Source of the DNA: SIG653 sp045577455
GTDB taxonomy: Bacteria > Bacillota > Clostridia > Oscillospirales > CAG-382
Length of the DNA stretch: 32,864 nt
Direction: 5' to 3'
Assembly: GCA_045577455.1 (NCBI GenBank)
Contig: JAZNIJ010000129.1
Coordinates: forward strand, 1-32,864
Shown here: piece by piece, positions 13,312-21,371 of the stretch
Layout of the letters: each line of letters starts with the position of its first letter
Position numbering within the stretch: the stretch's first letter is position 1
Program-made: the position numbers and the translations under genes
Notes under the pieces: model-generated
Seen by the model: the letters and a program-made list of their open reading frames with translations, nothing else
What the model was told of the DNA's origin: nothing
Database searches by the model: none

Positions 13312-14616
13312 TTAGTCGAATTTACGGTTATCAATAACCCTCTTTGCCTTACCCTCGCTTCTTGGAATTGTGTTTGGGCTTACAAGAGTTACCTTTGCAG
13401 AGATTCCAACTGCGGATTCTATGCGTCTCTTTATTTCCTTAACAAGAGATTCGAGCTGTCTTACTTCGTCATTAAACAGCTTTTCGCTCATTTCTACCTG
13501 AATTTCAATTGTATCAAGGTTATTAACTCTATCAAGCAAAATAAGGTAATGAGGTGCTAAATCTTCAAATGTAAGAAGAACTGTTTCAATCTGAGACGGG
13601 AACACATTAACGCCACGAATGATCATCATATCGTCAACACGTCCTTTGGGCTTTGACATCCTCACAAGAGTTCTTCCGCACTCGCATTTTTCAATATTAA
13701 GACAAGCGATATCCTTTGTTCTGTAACGAACAAGGGGGAGAGCTTGCTTTGTTATACAAGTGAAAACCAATTCGCCGTATTCACCGTACGGTAAAACCTC
13801 GCCTGTTTCGGGGTCGATGATTTCGGGTATAAAATGGTCTTCGTTCACATGAAGTCCCTTACGGCATTCGCAATCAAATGAAACACCCGGTCCCATAACC
13901 TCGGAAAGTCCGTAAATATCGTATGCCTTAAGGCCAAGGCGTTTTTCAATTTCCGTTCTCATATTTTCTGTCCAAGGTTCTGCACCAAAAATACCTGCTT
14001 TCAGCTTTAATTCTTCGGGCTTTATACCTTTTGCCTGAACGGCGTCCCCAAGATAAAGAGCATACGAAGGAGTACAGCACAAAATTGTTGAACCAAAATC
14101 TTGAAAAATTCTTATCTGTCTGTCTGTATTACCTGTTGAAACGGGAACTGTTGTTGCGCCCAGCTTCTGAGCTCCACCATGGATACCTAACCCACCTGTA
14201 AACAATCCGTAACCGTATGAAACGTGAACAACATCTTCTTTTGTTCCACCTGCGGCAACAATTGCACGAGCAGCACATTCATCCCAAACTTCCAGGTCTT
14301 CTTTTGTATAACCAACTATTGTCTGACGGCCTGTTGTTCCTGAGGTTGCATGGATTCTCACAACATCGGAAAGAGGGGTTGAAAACATTCCGTATGGATA
14401 GTTTTCCTGAAAATCTGCTTTATATGTAAAAGGGAGCTTATGCAAATCCTTTACAGACTTGATATCCGATGGTTTAACACCCTTTTCATCGAATTTTTTT
14501 CTGTATATTTCGTTATTTTCATATACATGCTTAACCATTTTCACAAGCGCAGCAGACTGCATTGCTTCTATTTCGCTACGCTCGGCTGATTCAACAGCTT
14601 TGTTATACATTGCCAT
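13312..14616 (-). CDS. paaK: Phenylacetate-CoA ligase family (AMP-forming)
   Basis: 434 residues, the usual PaaK length. The adenylate-forming motifs are HATSGTTGRQTIVGYTKED (P-loop-like), YGLSEVMGPGV, the YRTKDIA hinge region and a C-terminal GRVDDMMIIRGVNVFP stretch. It joins aryl-acetates to CoA using ATP, or can run the other way on the aryl-acetyl-CoA made by the upstream oxidoreductase. In this operon it probably handles phenylacetate or indoleacetate formed from aromatic amino acids. The ATG lies only 2 bases after the iorB stop, so translation is coupled; its Shine-Dalgarno (AAAGGA) is within the end of iorB. Confidence 0.93.
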   Translation of the reverse strand: MAMYNKAVESAERSEIEAMQSAALVKMVKHVYENNEIYRKKFDEKGVKPSDIKSVKDLHKLPFTYKADFQENYPYGMFSTPLSDVVRIHATSGTTGRQTIVGYTKEDLEVWDECAARAIVAAGGTKEDVVHVSYGYGLFTGGLGIHGGAQKLGATTVPVSTGNTDRQIRIFQDFGSTILCCTPSYALYLGDAVQAKGIKPEELKLKAGIFGAEPWTENMRTEIEKRLGLKAYDIYGLSEVMGPGVSFDCECRKGLHVNEDHFIPEIIDPETGEVLPYGEYGELVFTCITKQALPLVRYRTKDIACLNIEKCECGRTLVRMSKPKGRVDDMMIIRGVNVFPSQIETVLLTFEDLAPHYLILLDRVNNLDTIEIQVEMSEKLFNDEVRQLESLVKEIKRRIESAVGISAKVTLVSPNTIPRSEGKAKRVIDNRKFD

Positions 14617-14618
14617 AA

Positions 14619-15200
14619 TTATGCTTCGTATCCTTTCTCAAATGCTTTAAGATTAAGTTCTCTGAATTTTTCAGGAACGCATTTGTTGATAGCATCGATA
14701 AATGCACTCTTTGAGAATGGTGATTTCTTTGCAAAAACACCTATAAGAACAACATTAACTGCTTTTTCGTTGCCCAAATCTCTCGCAATGGAAAGTGCAT
14801 CCTTTGCAACTATATCAACACCCTTTGCTTCGATACATCCATCTATATTTTCAGGATAAGCCGCCTGTCCTGTAATTACGGGCATAGGCAATATTTTCTG
14901 GGTATTTGTAACAAGCGTACCGCCTTTTCTGAGGAAAGAGAGCCAACGCGCTGCTTCAAGTATTTCAAAGGAAATAAGATAATCTGCTTCGCCCTTGCAA
15001 ATAACGGGAGATGCAACTGTTCCTTCCTCTGCATATCTTACATATGTAACAACGCTTCCGCCGCGCTGTGCCATTCCGTGAACCTCGGAAACCTTAACAT
15101 CGTATCCTGCAGACATAACAACCTCGCCAATGATTCTGCTTGCGAGAAGTGAACCTTGTCCACCGACACCTGTTATCATTATATTAACTGTTTTACTCAT
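14619..15200 (-). CDS. iorB: Indolepyruvate:ferredoxin oxidoreductase, beta subunit
   Basis: 193 residues, the small (gamma-domain) subunit of the indolepyruvate ferredoxin oxidoreductase. It has the GVGGQGSLLASRIIGE nucleotide/CoA-side motif at residues 11-26 and the VSEVHGMAQRGGSV segment. Together with IorA it converts aryl-pyruvates plus CoA and oxidised ferredoxin to aryl-acetyl-CoA, CO2 and reduced ferredoxin. A GGAGG Shine-Dalgarno is just before the ATG, 9 bases after the iorA stop. Cytosolic. Confidence 0.95.
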   Translation of the reverse strand: MSKTVNIMITGVGGQGSLLASRIIGEVVMSAGYDVKVSEVHGMAQRGGSVVTYVRYAEEGTVASPVICKGEADYLISFEILEAARWLSFLRKGGTLVTNTQKILPMPVITGQAAYPENIDGCIEAKGVDIVAKDALSIARDLGNEKAVNVVLIGVFAKKSPFSKSAFIDAINKCVPEKFRELNLKAFEKGYEA

Positions 15201-15209
15201 GGTTACCTC

Positions 15210-16934
15210 CTATTTTATTGCATCGAAGGCGCAGAGCTGTTTACACAGATCACAGCCAACACAAAGTGTTTTATCAATTGAAACCTTGTCACCGTCAAAG
15301 GAAATTGCAGGGCAACCAATCTTCATACACGCTTTACACTTCTTGCATTTTTCAGCATCAATTGCGAGGGCAGGTTTCTTAACAACCTTTTTAAGAAGAG
15401 CGCAAGGGCGTCTTACAATAATTACAGATGGCTCTGCAATTGCTGTTTCTTCCTGCAACACTTTTTTACATTCTTTAAGGTCACCGGGGTCAACTGTTCT
15501 TACACGAAGCCCAAGAGACGAGCATACCTTTTCTATATCAACCGGCTCAACGGGAACATTCTTAAGAGTTAACCCTGTGCATGGGTTCTGCTGATGCCCT
15601 GTCATACCTGTTATATGGTTATCAAGAACAAGAACCGTTGATATACTTCTGTTGTAAACTATATCAATAAGTCCTGTTATACCCGAATGCATAAAGGTGG
15701 AGTCTCCAATAACCGCAACAGTTTTTGATGCATCCTCAGGACGAACCTTATTGAAACCATGAAGCATGGAAACAGAAGCGCCCATACAAATTGTTGTATC
15801 GAGAGCAGTAAGGGGTGCAGCTCCTCCAAGGGTATAGCATCCGATATCTCCGAGAACCGTATATTTAAGAGTTTTAAGCGTGTAAAATATTCCTCTGTGA
15901 GGACATCCGGGACACATTACAGGAGGTCTTACGGGAACCGCCTCGTCAAAGGACACAAACTCGTTTTTCTTACCGAGAAGTTTATCAGCAAGAAGCTCCT
16001 GAGAAAACTCACCAATGTTGGGAAGAAGATTTTTACCGTCACATTTTACTCCGATTGCTTTGCAAAAATCTTCTATAACAGAATCAAGCTCTTCAACAAC
16101 GATAACCCTCTCAACCTTGGAGGCAAACGCCTTTATCAACTTTTCGGGAAGTGGATTAACAGCACCCAATTTAAGGTAAGATGCGTTTTCACCGTATATT
16201 TCTTTTGCATAAAGATATGATGCGCCCGAAGTGATTATACCTAATTTTTCGCTGTTGATTTCAACCCTGTTAATAGGTGATGTTTCAAGATATTCTGCAA
16301 TATCTTTCTGACGCTGTTCAACAACAGGATGTCTTTTTGTTGCACCCGCGGGATTCATTATGTATTTTGCAGGATTTTTAACATATTCTTTAGTTGGAAT
16401 TTCTTCTCTGTCGCAAAGCTCAACAATGCTCTGAGAGTGGGCAACTCTTGTGCAAAGACGAACAAGAACAGGTGTGTCAAATTTTTCCGAAAGCTCAAAA
16501 GCCATCTTTGTGAACTCTTTACATTCACCCGAATCTGACGGCTCTAACATAAGGAGCTTTGCGGCTATTGCATAATGTCTTGAATCCTGTTCATTCTGAG
16601 AAGAATGCATTCCCGGGTCATCTGCAACAGCAAGAACAAAGCCACCATTTACGCCTGTATAAGACGATGTAAACAAAGGGTCTGCGGCAACATTAAGGCC
16701 AACGTGTTTCATTGCCGAAAACGCTCTTGCGCCTCCAACAGATGCACCGAAAGCGGTTTCAACTGCAACCTTTTCGTTGGTTGCCCATTCTGCATATACC
16801 TCATCATATTTCGAGGCAAATTCCGTTATTTCCGTAGAAGGTGTGCCGGGATAACTTGAAACATATTTGCAACCTGCTTCATACAGACCTCTTGCAACTG
16901 CCTCGTTACCCAGCAACAATTTCTTTATTCCCAT
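15210..16934 (-). CDS. iorA: Indolepyruvate:ferredoxin oxidoreductase, alpha subunit
   Basis: 574 residues, normal for IorA. The N-terminal pyrimidine-binding domain has YPGTPSTEI and the 'TNEKVAVETAFGAS' segment. The TPP domain has CPGCPHRG, GDIGCYTLG and GDSTFMHSG...DNHITGMTG. The C-terminus carries two [4Fe-4S] clusters (CKKCKACMKIGCP and CVGCDLCKQLC). It decarboxylates indole-, phenyl- and hydroxyphenylpyruvate with TPP. First gene of the iorAB-paaK-ACT operon, with a consensus promoter. The Shine-Dalgarno is unusually distant, with hairpins between it and the ATG (see separate entry). Confidence 0.96.
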   Translation of the reverse strand: MGIKKLLLGNEAVARGLYEAGCKYVSSYPGTPSTEITEFASKYDEVYAEWATNEKVAVETAFGASVGGARAFSAMKHVGLNVAADPLFTSSYTGVNGGFVLAVADDPGMHSSQNEQDSRHYAIAAKLLMLEPSDSGECKEFTKMAFELSEKFDTPVLVRLCTRVAHSQSIVELCDREEIPTKEYVKNPAKYIMNPAGATKRHPVVEQRQKDIAEYLETSPINRVEINSEKLGIITSGASYLYAKEIYGENASYLKLGAVNPLPEKLIKAFASKVERVIVVEELDSVIEDFCKAIGVKCDGKNLLPNIGEFSQELLADKLLGKKNEFVSFDEAVPVRPPVMCPGCPHRGIFYTLKTLKYTVLGDIGCYTLGGAAPLTALDTTICMGASVSMLHGFNKVRPEDASKTVAVIGDSTFMHSGITGLIDIVYNRSISTVLVLDNHITGMTGHQQNPCTGLTLKNVPVEPVDIEKVCSSLGLRVRTVDPGDLKECKKVLQEETAIAEPSVIIVRRPCALLKKVVKKPALAIDAEKCKKCKACMKIGCPAISFDGDKVSIDKTLCVGCDLCKQLCAFDAIK

Positions 16935-16968
16935 ATCTTGAAATCAAGCTGATTTTCAGCTGCTCCTT
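16935..16968 (-). promoter_or_regulatory. Hairpins between Shine-Dalgarno and iorA start
   Basis: On the minus strand AAGGAG (complement of 16963-16968) is 28 bases from the iorA ATG. In between lie AGCTGA-AAA-TCAGCT (16947-16961) and, overlapping its end, CTTGA-TT-TCAAG. Folding the first hairpin would bring the Shine-Dalgarno to about 13 bases from the ATG, so initiation may depend on RNA structure. Confidence 0.5.
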
Positions 16969-16990
16969 CCATTTAATATTATACAAAGTG

Positions 16991-17019
16991 ATTATATACT
17001 TTTTTTGTTTAATTGTCAA
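16991..17019 (-). promoter_or_regulatory. Promoter of the ior operon
   Basis: Minus strand TTGACA (17014-17019), 17-base spacer, TATAAT (16991-16996): perfect consensus. It is back-to-back with the surface-protein promoter at 17039-17067. Confidence 0.88.
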
Positions 17020-17038
17020 TATTTTTTAAAAAAAACAC

Positions 17039-17067
17039 TTGCAAGTTCAAGTTGCATATGTTATAAT
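17039..17067 (+). promoter_or_regulatory. Promoter of the OB-fold surface protein
   Basis: TTGCAA (17039-17044), 17-base spacer, TATAAT (17062-17067), 47 bases before the ATG. It is divergent from the ior promoter with only 19 bases between the two -35 boxes, so shared regulation is possible. Confidence 0.85.
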
Positions 17068-17114
17068 TCTTTTGTAAAGAATTTATTTCTTTAAAAATTC
17101 AAGGAGGATATCTT

Positions 17115-18437
17115 ATGAAAAAATTCATTAGCATTCGTTCCCTTTCATTGATTGTTGTTTTAACAATGCTCGTTTCCCTCATGGCAATAGGCGTTGCAGC
17201 AGAAACAACAACAGCAACTCTTGTAAGCAATCTCGCAGACGGTGATACAGTTGTTATTTACTATCCCGCAGGTGAAACCACCCTCGGCACAACGATTTCC
17301 GGCAAAGGTCTTGTTCCTGCAGATGCAACAGTTGCAGGGGATTCCCTTACAGTTACCGCAGATATGGGTGCTTTCGTTGTTGAAAAAGATGCGGTTACAG
17401 GTTGTTTCTATCTTAAATTGGATGGAAAATACCTCACAAGCGGTGCAACAGGCAACGCTATGACTCTTGAAGATGCAGCTTCCGACTGTGCTCTTTGGGT
17501 GCTTGAAGGAGCAGAAAACGGCTTCTATGTTAAAAACTATGCAGCAGCATATGTTAACGGCGAAGTTGTAAAGCCACAGTATCTTGAATTCTACAACGTA
17601 TTTACAACTTACAGCTTCAACAGCTCAAAAGCCAATATTTACACATTCCAGTTCTTCAAGCTCAGCGGTGATGCTCCCGAAGCTCCTTCCGAAGCTCCTT
17701 CCGAAGAACCATCCGCAGACGCTCCCGAAGTTGTTTACACAGATATAGCAACAGTTCGCACAGCAGAAGCAAACGAAGTTTTCAATATCAAAGGCGTTGT
17801 TACCTTTATCGACGGCAAAAACGTTGTTGTTGAAGACGAAACAGGCGCTATCAATGTTTACCTCAAAGCAGCTGCAGAAGTTTCCATCGGAAACAAAGTT
17901 GCCGCAACAGGTAAAAAAGGCGAATTCAACGGTCTTAAACAGTTAACAAGCGCAGAAATTATAGAAGTTGTTGAAGAAAATGCAACACTTCCCACAGCAG
18001 TTGAAAAGACTCTTGCAGAAATTCTTGCAGACGCTGAAACAGAAGCTCTTGAATGCCACAAAGTTATCATCAAAAATGTAACTCTTGGCGAGCTTGACGG
18101 TTCTAATACACCTATCACAGACGATGCAGGCAACTCCATCAACATTTACAGATGCCCTGAATTGGCAATTGCCGCAGGAACAAAGGTTGACGTTGTTGCT
18201 ATAGTTAGTGATTTCAAAGGTTATCAGCTCCGCATTGTTTCCGCTGATGACATTACAGTTGCAGGCGAACCATCTGACGAACCCTCTGAAACTCCCGATG
18301 AGCCATCAGAAGCTCCTTCTGAAACACCGGACGAACCTGCAAAACCAGGTGATAGCAACGCAATTGTTATCCTTGCAATTATCGGTGTTATTTCCTTGGC
18401 AGCTGTAGTTGTTGCAGCAAAAAGACACAGAGCATAA
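17115..18437 (+). CDS. Secreted surface protein with OB-fold and C-terminal anchor
   Basis: 440 residues. The N-terminal Sec signal peptide ends near VAAETTT (about residue 30). Residues 30-190 are a beta-rich domain of a type often seen in Firmicutes surface proteins. A Ser/Glu/Pro linker (SEAPSEEPS) follows. Residues 210-385 hold an OB-fold-like domain (FNIKGVVTFIDGKNVVVEDE...INVYL). A second S/E/P linker leads to the tail KPGDSNAIVILAIIGVIS plus a positively charged end (KRHRA), i.e. a membrane anchor. AGGAGG lies 7 bases before ATG. No LPxTG motif is visible; KPGDS takes its place, as in the surface protein at 31655. Cell-envelope protein; ligand unknown. Confidence 0.85.
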   Translation: MKKFISIRSLSLIVVLTMLVSLMAIGVAAETTTATLVSNLADGDTVVIYYPAGETTLGTTISGKGLVPADATVAGDSLTVTADMGAFVVEKDAVTGCFYLKLDGKYLTSGATGNAMTLEDAASDCALWVLEGAENGFYVKNYAAAYVNGEVVKPQYLEFYNVFTTYSFNSSKANIYTFQFFKLSGDAPEAPSEAPSEEPSADAPEVVYTDIATVRTAEANEVFNIKGVVTFIDGKNVVVEDETGAINVYLKAAAEVSIGNKVAATGKKGEFNGLKQLTSAEIIEVVEENATLPTAVEKTLAEILADAETEALECHKVIIKNVTLGELDGSNTPITDDAGNSINIYRCPELAIAAGTKVDVVAIVSDFKGYQLRIVSADDITVAGEPSDEPSETPDEPSEAPSETPDEPAKPGDSNAIVILAIIGVISLAAVVVAAKRHRA

Positions 18438-18458
18438 TTGAAATTATAAATCAATTTC

Positions 18459-18491
18459 CTCCGCACGGTTTTCCGTGCGGAGTTCTTTTTT
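18459..18491 (+). terminator. Terminator of the surface-protein gene
   Basis: CTCCGCACGG / CCGTGCGGAG with a TTTT loop, followed by TTCTTTTTT. A strong intrinsic terminator 21 bases after the stop. Confidence 0.93.
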
Positions 18492-18598
18492 CGCCAACGA
18501 AATTATCATTTTTCAATGCGATTATCAGCAATTCCAAACAAATTTAAAGGTTTTATTAAATTTTATCGCATTTCTCACCTTTTTGTTTCAAAAAACCA

Positions 18599-18627
18599 TT
18601 GACTTTTTCAAAATAATATGTTATTAT
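18599..18627 (+). promoter_or_regulatory. Promoter of the riboswitch-controlled operon
   Basis: TTGACT (18599-18604), 17-base spacer, TATTAT (18622-18627). The predicted start (about 18634) lies just before the riboswitch aptamer. Confidence 0.8.
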
Positions 18628-18644
18628 TCTTTTACATCATTGAA

Positions 18645-18729
18645 AAGGTATATACTTGCGATATGGGCAAGAGTTTCTACTGACCACCGATAATGGTTGA
18701 CTACCGGTTTATTCCGATAGTCTTTTTTT
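18645..18729 (+). promoter_or_regulatory. Purine riboswitch (guanine class) with overlapping terminator
   Basis: The conserved purine aptamer is present. P2 CTTGC/GCAAG encloses the GATATGG loop. The joining segment is AGTTTCTAC. P3 TGACCA/TGGTTG encloses CCGATAA. The 3' junction reads ACTA, where the C at the ligand-pairing position predicts guanine rather than adenine. A short P1 (GGTA/TACC) closes it. The 3' P1 strand is shared with a terminator, GACTACCGG/CCGATAGTC (18699-18722), followed by seven T. Ligand binding should therefore stop transcription of the YgjV-GNAT and nucleoside-kinase genes. Confidence 0.88.
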
Positions 18730-18810
18730 GTTTTATAAAGCAAAAATCATTCTTGCGCACGCTTGCGACAATATATCATTTTCAAAATCAACATTCAAAA
18801 GAGGTATAAT

Positions 18811-19473
18811 ATGTTTTGCGAAGTTCATTCTGCTTTTTTAAGTTTTATTGAAAAAGCCATTGGCAATTTTTCTCCCAAAGTTTTTTGGGAAGTTTTTGGT
18901 TACATAGGGACAGCCCTTGTTATCTTTTCAATGACAAGGACATCCGTTGTTAAGTTGAGAATCTTTAACATTTGCGGTTCTGTTATAAGTCTTATTTACG
19001 CTGCCAAAATGAACACATGGCCCGTTGTTTTTCTTAACGGCTCTCTTGTTGCCATAAACATTTTTCAGTTAATCAGAACAAGCAGAACAAAAATAGTTTT
19101 CAACTATGTTAAAACAACTTTGTCCAATGACACTCTGCAATATTTTGCCAAGCACAATATGGAAGATATAAAAAAATATTTTCCGAAATGGTCTCCCGTG
19201 TCATCCGACGAAACAGAAGCACATATTGTTTATATGGAAAACGAAGTTGTTGGAGTTTTAACAGGAAAACGAATTAACAACACACTTATAGTTGGCATTG
19301 ACTATAGCACACCTAAGTTTCGTGACCTCTCCGTTGCATCATTTCTTTTTGCAAAAATTAAAGATGACGGAGTTGACACTCTGCAAGCTCAGGCAGATGT
19401 TGAAATCCACGAAAAATACCTTAAAAAGATGGGATTCACAAAAAAAGACGATGCTTTTGTAAAATCACTTTAA
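18811..19473 (+). CDS. YgjV-like membrane protein fused to a GNAT-like domain
   Basis: 220 residues. The first 85 hold three hydrophobic helices of the YgjV-type (FGYIGTALVIFSMTRTSVVKLRIFNICG... MNTWPVVFLNGSLVAINIFQL), a small inner-membrane family. Residues 95-220 look like a GNAT acetyltransferase-type domain (EAHIVYMENEVVGVLTG, FRDLSVASFLFAKI, HEKYLKKMGFTKK), although the acetyl-CoA P-loop is not obvious. Start: ATG 18811 has AGAGG 6 bases upstream; the longer frame has no Shine-Dalgarno. It is the first gene after a guanine riboswitch and 35 bp before the nucleoside kinase gene. This context suggests a role in purine uptake, salvage or stress (inference). Function unknown. Confidence 0.8.
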   Translation: MFCEVHSAFLSFIEKAIGNFSPKVFWEVFGYIGTALVIFSMTRTSVVKLRIFNICGSVISLIYAAKMNTWPVVFLNGSLVAINIFQLIRTSRTKIVFNYVKTTLSNDTLQYFAKHNMEDIKKYFPKWSPVSSDETEAHIVYMENEVVGVLTGKRINNTLIVGIDYSTPKFRDLSVASFLFAKIKDDGVDTLQAQADVEIHEKYLKKMGFTKKDDAFVKSL

Positions 19474-19508
19474 CTGAGAGAAAATAATATTGAAAAGGAA
19501 AAAAAATC

Positions 19509-21212
19509 ATGAAACTGATAATTGACGGAACACCAATTGTTGCTTCTCCTGACCAATCCCTTTATGATATGGTAAGGGAAATGGGATTGATAAAGGGCAA
19601 GCTCTCAACAGACCCGATTGCCGCCAAGATCGGCGGACGAGTTTTTACGCTCAACTACATTCCTGTTCGTCAAAAAGATATAGAACAGCCCGAAAGAGGT
19701 TCAGTTCGCAAAGCGGTTGCAGCATCGGGAGGAATTGTTCGCCTTTTAAGATACGATGACCCCGCAGCTCGTGATGCCTACAGAAGAACAGCTCAGTTTG
19801 TATTGTTTTTGGCTTTAAGGCGTATTTATCCCACAGCCAAAGCGAAAATGAACTGTACAGTTGGCTCAGGCGTATACATAAAAGTCACAAACTGTGATAA
19901 TTTCTCTGTTGCCGATTATAAAAACGAAGTTTTGAAAATTATAAGCGAAGATATCTTTGTAAGAAGAAAGAGAATAAGCACAGCAGACGCAATAAAATAC
20001 TATGAAGAACAGGGCGCATACGATAAAGCGAGATTGTTTAAATACAGAAAAAAGCCCACTATCGATGTTTATGAAAGCGGTGAATTTTCCGATTATTTCT
20101 ATGGTGAAATGGCACCATCAACCAGTTTTTTGCGTTCTTGGGAAATTATTCCTGCAGACGAAGGTTTTATTTTCATCTTCCCCGATGTAAACAACCCTGA
20201 TAAAGTTTCAAGGTATAAGGAAATGCCAAACTTTTTCAATGTATATTCCGAAGGCAAAAACTGGGGCGAGCTTATGGAATGTGAAACCGTTGCAGACCTT
20301 AACGAGCTTGTTGATTCAGGGAAAATAAGAGAGCTTATCAGAGTTAACGAAGCGTTGCACGAAAAGAGATTTTCGCAAATTGCGGACATGATTTGTCAAA
20401 GAGGCGCAAGAGCAATTATGCTTGCAGGCCCAAGCTCATCGGGAAAAACAACAAGTGCAAACCGACTTGCAACTCAGTTGAGAGTCCACGGTAAAAAACC
20501 AATTCTTATGAGTCTTGACGATTACTACATTGATAGAGACAAGATTGCTCCCGGCCCTGATGGTACTATTGATTTAGAACACATTAACACCATTGATACA
20601 GAGCTTTTCGGCATACAGCTTCAGGATTTACTGAACGGAAAAGAAATTGAACTTCCATCATTCAACTTCAAAAAAAGCAAAAGAGAATGGACGGGGCATA
20701 AATTAAAGCTGGACGACAATTCTGTTATTATTGTCGAAGGGCTTCACGGTCTTAACCCTGTACTTTTGCCAAGCACTCTTGACCCAAAATTGGTTTTCAG
20801 AATGTATATAAGCCCGCTTCTTCCGCTTAATCTCGATGACCACAACAGAATTCCGACAAGCCATTTACGACTTCTTCGCAGAACAGTTCGTGATTTTGAA
20901 ACAAGGGGCGCATCGGTTCAGAGAACTATGTCTATGTGGGATTCAGTTCGCAGAGGAGAAGAAAGATGGATTTTCCCGTTCCAAGAAAATGCCGATGTTA
21001 TTTTCAACAGCTCAACGCTTTATGAACTTGCTGTACTTAAAAAGCACATTTTCCCCTTACTCACCGCTATAGAACCATCAGACGAATGTTACGACAAAGT
21101 TCGCCCAATGGTTAAGTTTTTAAACTTTGTTCACGAAGCAAATGTTGACGACGAAATACCCCCAACAAGCATTGTTAGAGAATTTATCGGTGGAAACAGC
21201 TTTTACAGATAA
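19509..21212 (+). CDS. Nucleoside (uridine-type) kinase with TGS and tRNA-synthetase-like N-terminus
   Basis: 567 residues. The N-terminus is a TGS-like domain (MKLIIDGTPIVASPDQSLYDMV), followed by a region resembling the SAD/second additional domain of threonyl-tRNA synthetase (about 60-230). The C-terminus is a P-loop kinase of the uridine kinase/phosphoribulokinase family: GPSSSGKTT (about 306-314), LDDYYIDRD (substrate Asp), VEGLHGLNP and the SHLRLLRRTVRDFETRG lid. It should phosphorylate a nucleoside (probably uridine or cytidine) with ATP or GTP. This Firmicutes fusion is known, but its exact substrate is less clear. ATG has AAAAGGA upstream. It lies downstream of a guanine riboswitch, so purine supply may govern it. 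Confidence 0.88.
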   Translation: MKLIIDGTPIVASPDQSLYDMVREMGLIKGKLSTDPIAAKIGGRVFTLNYIPVRQKDIEQPERGSVRKAVAASGGIVRLLRYDDPAARDAYRRTAQFVLFLALRRIYPTAKAKMNCTVGSGVYIKVTNCDNFSVADYKNEVLKIISEDIFVRRKRISTADAIKYYEEQGAYDKARLFKYRKKPTIDVYESGEFSDYFYGEMAPSTSFLRSWEIIPADEGFIFIFPDVNNPDKVSRYKEMPNFFNVYSEGKNWGELMECETVADLNELVDSGKIRELIRVNEALHEKRFSQIADMICQRGARAIMLAGPSSSGKTTSANRLATQLRVHGKKPILMSLDDYYIDRDKIAPGPDGTIDLEHINTIDTELFGIQLQDLLNGKEIELPSFNFKKSKREWTGHKLKLDDNSVIIVEGLHGLNPVLLPSTLDPKLVFRMYISPLLPLNLDDHNRIPTSHLRLLRRTVRDFETRGASVQRTMSMWDSVRRGEERWIFPFQENADVIFNSSTLYELAVLKKHIFPLLTAIEPSDECYDKVRPMVKFLNFVHEANVDDEIPPTSIVREFIGGNSFYR

Positions 21213-21224
21213 GATTTTAATAAT

Positions 21225-21258
21225 AAAAATGTCGCATCCAAACGGTGCGGCATTTTTA
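21225..21258 (+). terminator. Terminator after the nucleoside kinase gene
   Basis: AAAAATGTCGCA pairs with TGCGGCATTTTT (one G-U pair) around a TCCAAACGG loop, and a T-rich tail follows. It closes the riboswitch operon. Confidence 0.85.
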
Positions 21259-21292
21259 ATTTGATGCATTGCATTTTTTTCTGCAACAATCG

Positions 21293-21321
21293 TTGACAAA
21301 GAACTTTTTTCGTGATAAAAT
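21293..21321 (+). promoter_or_regulatory. Promoter of the pseudokinase gene
   Basis: TTGACA (21293-21298), 17-base spacer, TAAAAT (21316-21321), about 50 bases before the ATG. Confidence 0.82.
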
Positions 21322-21371
21322 CATTTCATAATTTATAATTGTTTTATTATGCACTCGCAAAGGAGAGAAAT

